Source of the DNA: Nemophila menziesii
Lineage: Eukaryota; Streptophyta; Magnoliopsida; Boraginales; Hydrophyllaceae
Length of the DNA: 64,000 nucleotides
NCBI GenBank assembly: GCA_029959085.1
Contig: JARWIR010000031.1
Coordinates: 3,100,001-3,164,000, forward strand
Direction: 5' to 3'
Positions 34,593 to 45,781 of the stretch are shown in pieces. The translations under genes and the position numbers were made by a program. Position 1 is the stretch's first letter. Each line of letters starts with the position of its first letter. Below the pieces are notes generated by a model. It did not search any database. It was not told the origin of the DNA and saw nothing but the letters and a program-made list of their open reading frames with translations.

Positions 34593-36059
34593 GTCTTTTT
34601 GAAGTCGTGGGGACACGACTCATTTTTGAGTTTGGGGTGTGGGGATTCGTTGTCCCTCATCTCCATTTTTTATGTGTTTTATTGTTTTTTTTTTTGTAAA
34701 TTTAAAATCTTTTGAAGGAATAGATGTATGTAGAGTGTGTTTAATAGCTTGAAAGCATAAGCTCAGTAAGTTAATGATAGAAACTAGTATGTTTATGAGC
34801 TATTTTATTTTGTATGCTTTGAGTATTTGCAGGAAAACACACATTGATTGTAAAGAAAAGATTAGTAAGCAATGCGATAGAAAGTATGTTCGATCTCAGG
34901 GATCCATGAGTGGTGTGTAGGCAGTGAGATCCAAGCTAGTTGACAAACCTATTTGAAGAAAGTGCTAAAGGTAAGAGAATAACGAAATTGCATGGTGTAG
35001 AAAATGGTTAAGGCAGTTCTTTCATATTGAAGCCATTTGAAGCCTTTTTAACTTTCTCACCCTGTTATTTGATTTAATATTGTATATCCTTCTCAGCCCC
35101 TTCTAGCCTTTCTAAAGCCTTTTTATTAGCCACATTATAAGCCATATCCCTTTAGATTATAGAAATTTTCCATATGACCCGCACTCGAATCGCGATGCAT
35201 AGACAATTGTTTTAGAGCTTGAGTTTGGGGTGGTGGGTCCACCATTATGGAAATTGTTATTGGGATGGGATTTTTTAGCTTAATAATTGTGCTCTGTTAT
35301 TATATATTGATGATGATTCACAGGTTTATATTGTAACCCTTTGTCGGGGTAATAGTGAATGAAAAAGAAGCTACGAGCTAAAGTTATGATAAGGCATAAC
35401 ATTGAGAAAAAATAGCGTGAACATTAAAAAGAGAGTCATAGCTATACAAAAGAAAAAATTGATTTGAAAAGAATATATATTCGGACCGGCAAAGAGGAAT
35501 TTTTACGTGAACATCTTATGCTTTAATTGTGTTATTGGGATGCTACTTTTTGCATCAAGAAAATCATTGGGTTGAGTGAGAAATGTTTCATGAGAGTAAC
35601 TCAAGCTCTAGGGTGATTCGGTGATGGCTAGTGAGGATAGAGCCAAAAGCTCACTCTAAATTATCCAAATATACTTATCATACCGTCCATAAGTCTACAT
35701 TACAACCTTAAAGACCTTTTGATTCTTTGCTATGTAATCAAGAAGTGATTGAGCCAATAGAGAGTAGTTAAGTGGATCTTTAGATACTAGTGAAGTTCGA
35801 TGAACAATCTATAGCCTCCTTGGCGAACTGAGTAAAGATCCTCTCCTTCTTACATTGCGAAGCTAATCTAAACTTGAAGTCAATCCGTGTTGATGGTAGA
35901 TATGAAAAGTGTGCAGGTATGTGGTTTTTAAATATTATTACATGAAATTTTCTGAGTAGTTGCTTTATGTCTATTCTCCATATTCTGCTATCTTCTTCCC
36001 TCTGTGCTTAATTGACCTAGGTGTGTATTTCGAGTCTTCCCTTTGTTTTTATCTTTATT
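34593..36059 (+). other. Element D 3' non-coding region
   Basis: Conserved block. AGTCGTGGGGACACGACT at 34603-34620 is a perfect 7-bp stem with a GGGA loop. GGTGGTGGGTCCACC near 35228 can also fold. CTCGAATCGCGATGCAT lies near 35184. No credible ORF. Confidence 0.7.
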
Positions 36060-36093
36060 GTATCGGGACGATACAACTTTGAGTTGGAGGTCT
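36060..36093 (+). other. Element D pre-PPT hairpin and polypurine tract
   Basis: GTATCGGGACGATAC (36060-36074, perfect 6-bp stem, GGA loop), 6 bases, then GAGTTGGAGGTCT (36081-36093) abutting the LTR. Confidence 0.8.
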
Positions 36094-37616
36094 TGATGTC
36101 TCCTTATTTGTGATGAATTAATATTAGTTGGAGACATCATTTTTAGTGTTTTAGGAAGTCTTCTAGTCGATTTTCTCATGAATTATTGCACTTTCCTATT
36201 TCTAGTCTTGATTTAATAAATTATTATTTTTAGAGCATATTGGGTTTAATTATTTATTTAGTGTGAAGCTTTAAAGATAATTATGGAGATTAATTAGAGT
36301 CCAAGTCAAAGACTAAGAGATATGGAAAAAGATAAGCATGCTAATTGGAGATAAGGAAAGAAAAGCTAAAAATATGGAAAAGGAAAAGCTGCCTTAAATC
36401 TAAATTTCACCACCCACGACCACAAATCAGCTAATATCTCAAAATCGGTGGGGGAATTTGGAGAAACGGTCAAGAGCAAAGTTAAACATCTTTCGGAGAC
36501 GATGAATTTCGACTACTCATACGCATCAAACGGATAAGAATTGAAGTTGTTAGGACCAAAACAAAAACGGGCCTGATTTCATATTTTAGGGTTACGAATT
36601 AGAGTTGGGCTTGGAGTCCACTATTTACCTTCTCCTTCAAGAAAACTAATTAGGTCTTCCTAAACACCTATAAATACACCCTTATACCATTGTAAACATG
36701 GCCTTGCTCAGTTTCAAGCTTAGGCTTAGTCCTTACTTATATTTTCTCAGTTTTAAATAATAGCTTAGTCTTTAAATTAATATTCATCCTTAGAATCAAG
36801 CTATTCATTAAAGAAGCAAGCTGACCTATAGAGGAAGACAAGAAGAAGAAGTTGGAGAGTGACAAACTCCTCTTCTACATCTCACCTTCTCTATATTGAG
36901 GGTAATTAGCTATAGATTTGTGGCTTCACCATATTTCTGAGCTTTTATTCTGTAAGTTTTACTTTTAATTGTTGGGTTATTAATTTGTCTATATTCATAA
37001 TACTATTTGTTATTTTAATTGATTTGAGCTTGGCGTATATTGTTTTATGTGTTTTGACTTATTGTTTCAACCCTAGATTTGGCCAATCTTAGGGTTATTC
37101 TTAGTTATTGACAACACCACATAATCGTCTAGTTTTGATCCTTTGCCTAACTAGATAGCCATAAAGGTTTGATTTAATCACCAATCATTACTCAAGTTCC
37201 TTGGTAGTGGATAGGTTGCTCCTAAGCCTAGAAAAGGCTAGGTAGAATTTAGAATCCTGGATAATATATAATGCTTAATCTATGACAGGTTAGAATAACA
37301 AGTTAGTAATAGACTCATATTAGTGACCCTAATCTATTTGACTTACATTCATATTTATTTATTTGCATTATCTATTTATTCGCGTTAGACAATTGTTCAT
37401 CTTATCTTATATTTTATTCTAAACATCTAAATTCATCTACACTTGTTAAATATAAGTAGATCTAACGGATTAAATCTCTGCAAACAAACTTGACTTATCA
37501 TTAAAACTTGCAAACGAACTGTGATACTTGCAGTGAGTTCCGTGGTTCTCAAGGGTGTGTGCTCTTTATTATTATCTTTATTTATCTATTATTTTATCAC
37601 ACATTTGCCCCCACCA
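36094..37616 (+). repeat. Element D 3' LTR
   Basis: 1523 bp, TGATGTCTCC...CCCCACCA. TATAAATA at 36669-36676. Followed by the AAATC duplication. Confidence 0.92.
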
Positions 37617-37716
37617 AAATCTAATAGTTAAATCTGTTAGGATTGGGTTTTTGATAAATTAAATGGTTATGGACATGGTTTTGGATTGTTTTTTTGCAAT
37701 AATCCAATTCGTTGCC

Positions 37717-38008
37717 AACAATCTATAGCCTCCTTGGTAAACTGAGTAAAGATCCTCTCCTTCTTACATTGCGAAGCTAATCTATTCTTGACTTCAAGCC
37801 GTGTTGATTGGGAATATGACAAGTGTGCAGGTATGTAGTTTGTAAAATTATTACATGAAATTTTCTAAGTAGTTGCTTTGAGTCTATTATGTATAATCTG
37901 CTATCTTCTTTCCCTCTGTGCATAATTGACCTAGGTGTGTATTTAGTGAAATCCCTTTTGATCTTATCTTTATTGTATCGGGACGATACAACTTTGAGTT
38001 GGGGGTCT
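37717..38008 (+). other. Element B 3' non-coding end with hairpin and polypurine tract
   Basis: Continues B's 3' region after the hAT-like element (AACAATCTATAGCCTCC). Ends with perfect hairpin GTATCGGGACGATAC (37975-37989), 6 bases, and GAGTTGGGGGTCT (37996-38008). Confidence 0.75.
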
Positions 38009-39533
38009 TGATGTCTCCCTATTTGTGATGATTTAATATTAGTTGGAGACATCATTTTTAGGAATTATGAGGAAGTTATAGTCGATTTTTATTAATATTA
38101 TTGTGCTTTCTTATTTCTTGTTTTGATTTGATGATTTATTATTTTTAGAGCATATTTGGTTTAATTGTTTGTTAACAGTAAAGCTTTAAAGATATATGGT
38201 TATTATCTAGTTACCAAATCAATTTCAAGAGATAAAGGAAAAAATATAATGATAGAAATTGGAGATAAAGGAAGTAAAAGATAAACTAGGAAAGGAAAAG
38301 TTGCCAAGTAAATCTGAATTTCACCAGCTATGTCCACAAAAGTGATCACAACCCAAGATTAGATGGGAATTTGGAAGAATGGTATGAATCTAAAGTGTAG
38401 AGCTTTCCGAGACGATCAGTTTCGATATAAAGAACGCGTCAATCGGAGTTGAAACGATAAGTTATAGCCAAAACAAGACAGCAACAGTTTCTTACCTATT
38501 CTATATTTTAGGGTTACGAATTTGAGTTGGGCTAGAAGTCCAATTACTTGCCTCCTCTCCAAGAAAACGTTTTAGGGCTTCCTAGACTCCTATGAATACA
38601 ACCTTTAACCTTTGCAAATATGTCCTTGCCTCCCACAATCAGTCCCTAAATTTTATTCATCATTAGGGTCATTCAAGAGAGCGAGTTGACAGTATGTATC
38701 TTTATTTTAGTTTTATTCTTTCTAGTATGAACTAATTTTTCCATAACTTGGGTTTTGCATATGTATAATCTATGAATTCTATTTTATTCTATCTAACTTT
38801 CTTTGGGAAACTATTTTAAATTGATTCTAGCTGGTTAACCATATATTTGTTTTATGTGCTTTGATTTATTTGTTTGTCTTAAACCTAATCAATTTATGGT
38901 TGTGATAATAGTAGTTAGATGGTCAGTCGGAAGGGTGTCTAATTATTGAAACACCACATAACCGTCTAGTGTGCGGTAGTGATCCTGACGGGCTTGTCTA
39001 ACTAGATACTTATTAGGGTTCAATTTAATCACCGATCATCATTAGAAGGTCAGACTCATCTAAGAACCTAGTGGCGTAGAGCACCTTAGTTAAGTCCTCT
39101 CGTGATTATGATGTCGTCACCCTAGTCCACCTTGACGGGTGTAGGGAGGAATTTAGAATCCTGACAACTTATCTAAGAGTTATTGTCACCCTTATTAACT
39201 AATAGAAGAGTTAGAAGGATTAGTGCATACGAGCAAAACCTAAGCTATATTATCTCATATTTATTTTATTGTATTTTATTTTATTTAGTTAATCATTAAT
39301 CCCCTCATCATCATATTTGTTTGTTTTGCCTGTATTTTAATTATTAATTTCTACTCTATTATGTTTACCCATTCGTATAACACACTAAGTCCTTGAGAAC
39401 GAATCTGACTTATTATCAAAACTTGCATACGGCCTGTGATACTTGTAGTAAGTAACATGTTTAGTCTAAGGTGTTAGTGCATCATTATACGTATTTATTT
39501 ATCATGTTTTTTATCACACCTTGGGCGACACCA
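38009..39533 (+). repeat. Element B 3' LTR
   Basis: 1525 bp, TGATGTCTCC...GGGCGACACCA, with an intact 46-base terminal hairpin. The TATA box has mutated (TATGAATA near 38590). It is followed by GAGAC, the target duplication in A's LTR. Confidence 0.88.
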
Positions 39534-40165
39534 GAGACATCATTTTAGGTGTATTTGATTCACTAGATTTTTATTCGTATTTTGATAAATTCTTATTTCT
39601 TGTATTGATTTGATAAATTATTACTTTTATAACATATTTGGTTTAATTTGTGTGTTAATATGAAGATCTTGAGGTTTATTTAATAAAATTTGATGATAAA
39701 TAAATTCTAAAAATATATGAAAGGAATCAAGAAATAAAAGGAAGTAGAGATAAAATAGGAAAGGAAAAGTTGTCAAGTAAATCTGAATTTCTGCAGCTAC
39801 GCCAATTAAAGTGAATATAACTTCAAATCGGCTGATAATTTGTATGATCATTCAAAATATTAAAGATATATCTTTTTACTATGGTCGTTTTGATATAAAG
39901 TAGCCAAAAATCGGACCAATTATGAAGGAGATATAATCAAAACAGTGAGCAGTGTTTATCGTCTACGATATTTTAAGAAAACGAATTTGAGTTGGACTTG
40001 GACTCAAATTACTTGCCTTCCACTCAAAATTTCGACCTACGGTCTTCTTAGAACCTATAAATACACCTTATTATTGTAAACATGTATTTTCTCATTTCTA
40101 AACCTTAGATCAATCCTTAATCATTCAATAGAAACAAGTTGAATTGCATCTACTCTTCCATAATC
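39534..40165 (+). repeat. Element A 3' LTR, remainder, cut at its 3' side
   Basis: Begins GAGACATCATTTTAGG, the right arm of the LTR terminal hairpin, and continues as ordinary LTR sequence with TATAAATA at 40056-40063. LTR similarity fades at about 40150-40180, where minus-strand coding sequence of F takes over. Roughly 900 bp of LTR are missing. The minus-strand ORF at 39627-39851 is not a gene. Confidence 0.75.
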
Positions 40166-40177
40166 TCAGGTAAGTCA

Positions 40178-40694
40178 AGTGTTAGGGCAGCCTGCATGAC
40201 ATCATCAAATACATCTTGTGTGACATGCTCAATTTCATATACTCGAAAACATTCCTCATGGGAGTCTGGAAACTTCATTGCTTGAACACGTTGAACTTAA
40301 CCTCCTCGTCTTGAATTCGCATAGTTAATTCTCCGTTTTCTACATCAATAAGATTACACCCCGTGGCTAGGAATGGTCTTCCCAAAATAATTGGGACATT
40401 CCTATTCACGTCGTATTCAAGTATAACAAAATCAACAGGAAAAATTAAAGAACCTGCCTTGACGAGGACATCTTCTATTCGTCTCTCTAGATGTGCAAGG
40501 GATCTGTCAGCCATTTGCAAGACCATAGAGGTTGGTCTTGCATTCCTTATATTCACTTCTCAAAAACTGATTTGGGCATGAGATTATCTTTCCACTCATT
40601 ACTAATAGAAATAGGTATTTTGAAACTCCCATGATCCAGCAGTTTAGGTGGCAAAGTATTTGGCATATGACACTACGCTCTTCTAGAAACCCTA
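40178..40694 (-). pseudogene. Element F protease, C-terminal part
   Basis: Minus strand: LPPKLLDHGSFKIPISISN followed directly by EWKDNLMPKSVFEK, so the catalytic DLGAS segment is missing. After a stop, 40275-40556 is open with ARPTSMVLQMADRS, IPVDFVILEYDVNRNVPIIL and GRPFLATG. It continues KFPDSHEECFRVYEIEHV towards the break. The catalytic loss matches the kind seen in B. A pol region would follow in a full element; it is deleted here. Confidence 0.75.
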
Positions 40695-42250
40695 TGGTGG
40701 TCCTTTGTGTGTTCTAAAGAAATGCAAATAATAATTGAACCATAACCGCAAGTGTACGGTTGTCCCAAGTAGTATACCTGATAATACAGATGCGTTCCAA
40801 GGACGGGATGGTTGATCACAATGTCTAACAAATAGTGATTGATGCACTTATGAAAATAAAAGATAATAATATGTTTGTTTGGTTTTTTTTTGTTATTAAA
40901 GCTAATGAATGAAAGACAATTACTAAAATGTAAATAAAAGCTAAGACGCAAGTAAAATGATGTGAAACGCAATATGAGATGTAGCACTTGAGAACGCAAG
41001 GATCCTCCCTATCCTATTTCTTAACTTATGTTGTTTAAGGGCTAAATTAGTCAATTACAATGGTCGGGATTCTAAATTCCTTATACCCCCGTCAGGGTGG
41101 ACTATAAGGCGATCCTAAAGTGTCACTAGTCCCGTCAGGGTAAATATGATCCACCATTGGATGATTAAGTTTTATTACCTCATTGGCCCTAGGATTAGCT
41201 AAGTTCGTTAGAATCATTAACTTCTATCCTAGATTGAATAAATGGTTCTGTACCTAAACCCTCTGTCAGGATGATCCAATCGCCACTAATTGGAATAGTC
41301 TAGATACTAACACCTGTTCCTAGTTCATGACGCTAAAAACAGTAAACATTCACAATTTATCGAAAAGAGTAAAAGCCCTAATTTAGTTTAATTTAATAAA
41401 AACCCAAATTCAACATTCGTTAATTAATAAGATTGGGATTCACCCATTGTTTGTTCTCAAGCACTATGAAAAGCTTAGCTCATATTAAAATGAAATACGA
41501 AATTAAATGTAAAGGAATTCATATTGTTTACAAAATTAAAAAATAAGAAAAACCTAATTTCCGGAATCGGAATGACTACGAACGGAGATATAGACCCTCT
41601 CCATCTCTTGTAGCTTCTTCTCCTTCTTTCAGTTGCTTCTCTCTGGTGTTTTTAATCTTGCAGAATGTGAATTGTATGTAAAATAGAAGTCAAGGGCTGA
41701 TTTTATAGGTAGAAATTCGGACTTGGACCTAGGCTTTTAATTAAATGAAATATAAAAGGCCCAAGTCCACTAACTTAGCCCAAAATCCCGTAACTGCTGA
41801 TATGTCTTCACTAAAACGGCTTTTCCCGATTCGTTATGACTCCGATTGACCTCATTCCAGTTGTTAAAGTTCCGTAACTCGATAAGGAGCATTTTCTCTT
41901 CAAAGGTCAGCGGCTAAATCATCGCTTAAGCACCTCGAAATCAGCAATCTATGGCCTGGAAAATGGATTTTCAGCTATAAAAATAATATCTTCGGGATTT
42001 CTTTTCAAGTCTTGACTCTATCTTTTGATCTTTGACTTTCTCCTCGGATTCCTCTCCTAGCTAACCTGTAAAATCTTCACTAAAAATACCAATATTACGC
42101 GCAAAAGCTTAATAAATCAAAAATGCTAGAAATAAAAGAGGAAAATCATATTATTGCATATTTAGTCCAAAAATCTATCAAATTGATTAAATAAACACCA
42201 AAAATGATGTCTCCTAAGGGTCGAAAATAAGAACAATTAAGGAGACATCA
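40695..42250 (-). repeat. Solo LTR inserted in element F
   Basis: 1556 bp, TGGTGGTCCT...GGAGACATCA in window orientation, with perfect CCCTA duplications (40690-40694 and 42251-42255). Terminal hairpin intact. Confidence 0.92.
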
Positions 42251-42255
42251 CCCTA

Positions 42256-42685
42256 TCATTTCATTCTCAAGATATATTTCGGTACATCTTCAAGATTTTT
42301 ACATATTTCGGTACATCTTTAATGGCATCTAAGAATGGTATATTAATGTTGAGATTTCTCACCACTTTCATGAATCTCTGATAATTAGCCATATCTCCCT
42401 TGTTCTGAACTCTTGAGGGAAAGGGCGGAGGAGAACAATTCTCTATAACATCTTTCTTCTTTTCTTTCTCTAGAATTTTCTCAACTTCCACCTCTTCTAC
42501 TTCTGGCTTACCTTCTTTCTCCACCACATCTTTTACCGTTTTCTCTTTCACATTTGTTTCTTTTTCTTTCATAACGGGAAAAGGAGGTGGTGGTAACTTC
42601 TTACCACTTCTGAGCGTTATAGCATTACAATCTTCTCTTTGTTTTGTATTTTCAGTGTCACTTGGGAGTTTACCTTGTGGACGCT
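42256..42685 (-). pseudogene. Element F pre-protease region
   Basis: Open on the minus strand at 42267-42572. A Lys/Glu/Val-rich low-complexity linker is followed by PPPFPSRVQNKGDMANYQ, FMKVVRNLNINIPFLDAI and VPKYVKILK, the motif that precedes the protease in Athila-type Gag-Pol. It is interrupted at 42686 by H (target ACGCT) and on the other side by the solo LTR. Confidence 0.8.
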
Positions 42686-44211
42686 TCGTGTCGCCTAGGG
42701 TGTGATAAAAATAAGATAAAATTAAGTCAAGAAACTACGCACTCTCACCCTAGACAGGCATAGTACTGCAAGTATTACAGGACGTATGCAAGTTTTAATG
42801 ATAAGTTGAGTTCGTTCTCAGGGACTTAAGTATTTTAATCGCGTGAGTAGAAATAACGAGTAAAAGTAAATAATTAAAAGACAGAAAATAAAGAGATTGA
42901 ATTTCGAAAATAATTAATTAAAACTAAGAAAATAAAAGACAATAAAGTAAAAGATTGAGAATATGAGATGAGAAGTATAGCTTAGGTTTTGCTAGTATGC
43001 ACTAATCCTTTTAATTCTATCTATAGATCTAGTTCATAAGGGAGAATATTAGCTCTTGGTATACTTAGTCAGGATTCTAAATTCCCATACCTTAAACCTT
43101 GAGAGCGACTAAGGGGGCCATGGCACAACCAAGACGTGGTTTAAAATAGGGTTATCAAACGCTACTAAGGCCCTAAGCAAACACTGCAATCATTGGTGAT
43201 ATGGTGATTAAAACAAACCCTAATGACTATCTAGTTAGAATCATGTTTTGTCAGAACTAATATCGACACTAGACATTATGTGGTGGTTCAATAGTTAAAC
43301 ACCCTGTCAAGGAGACCATCTAACTACTATAAAAACAATCCTAAAGTGATCAGTTCTAGGAAAGACATTAAATCAAAACACATAAACAAATATTAAGTAA
43401 GAAGCTAATATCAAATTAAAACATATAATTCCCAAAGAAACTTAGATAGAAGAATTAGAATTCATAATTTATACATGATGCAAAACCCAAGCTATGGGAG
43501 GTTTAGTTCATACCTGATGGAAATAAACTAAAAGAAATTACAAAAGAAATCATCTTGCTCTCTACAATAAACTGGAAGAATAAAACCGTAAGAACTAATT
43601 ACTATGAGGCAAGGATGATTTCACAAGTGATATAAGGGTGTATTTATAGGTGTTTAGAAGACCTAATTCGTTTTCTTGAGGAAGAGATAAAGTATTGGAC
43701 TCCTAGCCCAACTCAAATTCGTATGGAAATAAAGATAAACACTGCTATTGAGCATATCTTCTTCGTTATTGGTCGGTTTGAGCTCCATAAGATACTAAAA
43801 GAATCGTAACAGAATTATCTTTGTCCTTATGAAAGGAAATTACCAAAATCGGCCTATTTCTTGGGGTAAATAACACTTCTTTAGGCGTGTGCTGCAGAAT
43901 CCCAGATTTAGGCAGCTTTTCCGTTTACATCTTTTTAGCTTTTGTTTCCTTATCTCCAATTACCATGAAAATCTCTTTTCATAAGTTGTAGTCTTTGACT
44001 TGGACTCTAATTAATCTCCATAATTATCTTTAAAGTTGCACACTAAAATAAGCAATTAAACCCAATATGCTCTAAAAATATTATTTTACTAAATCAAGAC
44101 TCAAAATAGGAAAGTGCACTATTTCTCAAGAAAATCGACATTAATGACTTCTAAATCACTAAAAATGATGTCTCATCCTAACATTAATCTATCACAAATG
44201 AGGAGAGATCA
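42686..44211 (-). repeat. Element H 3' LTR
   Basis: Begins TCGTGTCGCC where the 5' copy has TGGTGTCGCC (terminal base mutated). Ends GGAGAGATCA, one change from GGAGACATCA. Minus-strand TATA box at 43641-43648. Confidence 0.9.
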
Positions 44212-44245
44212 AGACCCCCAACTCAAAGTTGTATCGTCCCGATAC
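44212..44245 (-). other. Element H polypurine tract and pre-PPT hairpin
   Basis: Minus strand: GTATCGGGACGATAC (44231-44245), 6 bases, then GAGTTGGGGGTCT (44212-44224) next to the 3' LTR. Same geometry as in A, B and D. Confidence 0.8.
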
Positions 44246-45781
44246 AATAAAGATAAAAACAATGGGAAGTCTATAAATACACACTTATAAAATTCTCAAC
44301 ACAATGGGAAAAACATAGCAGAATATATAGAATAAACCTAAAGCATATAACTCAGAAAATTTCATGCAATAATATTCATAAACTACATACCTGTACACTT
44401 CTCATATCCACAGTCAACACGGCTTGAATTCAAGATCAGATTAGTTTCGCAATGTAAGAAGGATTGGGAATTTACTCAGTTCCCCAGGAAAGCTATAGAT
44501 TGTTCCTCGAACTTCACTAGTATTCAAAGATCCATTCAACTACTCTCTAATGGCTCAATCACTTCTCAATTACATAGCAAAGAATCAAAAGGTCTTTAAG
44601 GTTGTAATTTAGGCTTAGGGACGGTATGATAGTATATTTGGATAATTTGGAGTGAGCTTTTGGCTCTCTCCTCACTAGCCATCAACGAATCGCCCTAGAG
44701 CTTGAGTTACTCTCATAAAACGTTTCTCACTCAACCCAATGAATTCCTTGATGCACAATTTAGCATCCCCGTTCACATAAGAATTCCACTTTGCCGGTCC
44801 GAATATATATATTTTCTTTTCTTTTCAAATCAATTTTTTTCTATAGCTATAGACTCTCTTTTTAATGTTGAGATATCACACTATTTTCTCATATATATAT
44901 TTTTTTCTTTTAATGCCCTTGTTGGCAAATATAGCTCGAAGCTTCTTTTTCATTCACTATTACCCCGGCAAAGGGTTACAATAAAAATCTGTGAATCATC
45001 ATCAATATAAAGCACAAAGCACAATTAATAAGCTCAAAAATCCCAACCCAACAACAATTCCCATAATGGTGGACCCACCACCCCAAACTCAAGCTCTAAA
45101 ACAACTGTCTATGCATCGCGATTCGAGTGCGGGTCATATGGAAAAGTCCTATAATCTAAAGGATATGGCTTATAATGTGTTTCAATAAAAAGCTTTAGAA
45201 AGGCTAGAAGGGGCTGAGAAGGATATAGCATAATAAATCAAAAAATCACAAGGTGAGAAGATATAAAAAGGCTTCAAAGGATTCAAATATGAAAGAACCG
45301 CCTTGATCACTTTCTACACTATTTAATTTCGTTATTTTCATACCTTTAGCACTTTCATCAAATGGTTTTGTCAACTAGCTTGGATCTCACGGCCTACACA
45401 CTTTCAAGGTTCCCTGAGATCGAACATACTTTCTATTGCATTGCTCACTAATCTTTTCTTTACTATCAACGTGTGTTTTCATGCAAATACTCAAAGCATA
45501 CAAATATATAGCTCATAAATATATTACTTACAATCATCAATTCACTGAGCTTATGCTTTCAAGCTATTAAACACACTCTACATCTAATTCCCATGTATCA
45601 AAAATTTTAATTTCTACCTAAAAACAGAAAAATGGAGATGAGAGACAACGAATCCCCACACCCCCAACTAAAAAATGAGCCGTGTCCCCACAACTCGAAA
45701 AAGACTTGAAACGGAAATTAAAATTAGCAGATAAACATATTTACAGAAATGGTAAGGAAGAAAGAGAACATACTCTCAAGG
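44246..45781 (-). other. Element H 3' non-coding region
   Basis: Conserved block in reverse orientation: ACGGTATGATAG, GCTCTCTCCTCACTAGCC, the GGTGGACCCACCACC hairpin near 45067, ATGCATCGCGATTCGAG near 45111, and the GCCGTGTCCCCACAACTC hairpin relic near 45680. ORFs here (44702-45188) are not supported. Confidence 0.65.

Larger units (their letters stand above)
29338..37616 (+). mobile_element. Element D: complete non-autonomous LTR retrotransposon
   Basis: 8279 bp with perfect AAATC duplications (29333-29337 and 37617-37621). LTRs of 1521 and 1523 bp differ at only a few positions over long stretches, so it is relatively young. The interior contains a primer-binding site, gag, an intact 422-residue protease ORF running into the integrase tail, hairpins, palindrome island, short second ORF, 3' non-coding and polypurine tract. 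Its proteins are clearly diverged from those of A/B/H, yet it lacks the same enzymes at the same junction. Confidence 0.92.
28876..37716. mobile_element. hAT-like non-autonomous element in element B, itself split by element D
   Basis: Foreign sequence begins with GGTATGGTAATGGTTATGG and AAACCGAAACCG repeats (about 28880-29337). It resumes after D at 37622 (ATGGTTATGGACATGGTTTTGG) to about 37716, where B's 3' region continues with AACAATCTATAGCC. Without D it is about 560 bp. The GGTTATGG / AAACCGAA composition is typical of plant hAT MITEs. Terminal inverted repeats and target duplication are too eroded to define, so exact ends and class are tentative. Confidence 0.5.
21080..39533 (+). mobile_element. 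Element B: non-autonomous LTR retrotransposon inserted in element A's 3' LTR
   Basis: LTRs 21080-22619 and 38009-39533, both oriented plus, flanked by GATAC / GAGAC. The interior carries primer-binding site, gag-protease-integrase tail (22760-25439), hairpins, palindrome island, second ORF, 3' non-coding and polypurine tract. It is interrupted by a hAT-like element that holds D. LTR copies differ at many positions in the stretch I compared (roughly 1 in 12), so B is older than D and H. No reverse transcriptase or integrase core. Confidence 0.85.
5298..40165 (+). mobile_element. Element A: nested, decayed Athila-like non-autonomous LTR retrotransposon
   Basis: This is the outermost element of stack 1. 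In order: LTR fragment 5298-6069, primer-binding site, gag start 6194, protease, integrase tail ending 17371, second ORF 18342-19560, 3' non-coding, polypurine tract ending 21037, and 3' LTR in two pieces (21038-21079 and 39534 to about 40165). Three insertions interrupt it: a solo LTR (7952-9517), element C (10190-17142) and element B (21080-39533). Removing them gives about 8 kb. Stops are frequent. The 5' LTR lacks roughly its first half and the 3' LTR its second half, so no target duplication can be tested for A itself. Confidence 0.8.
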
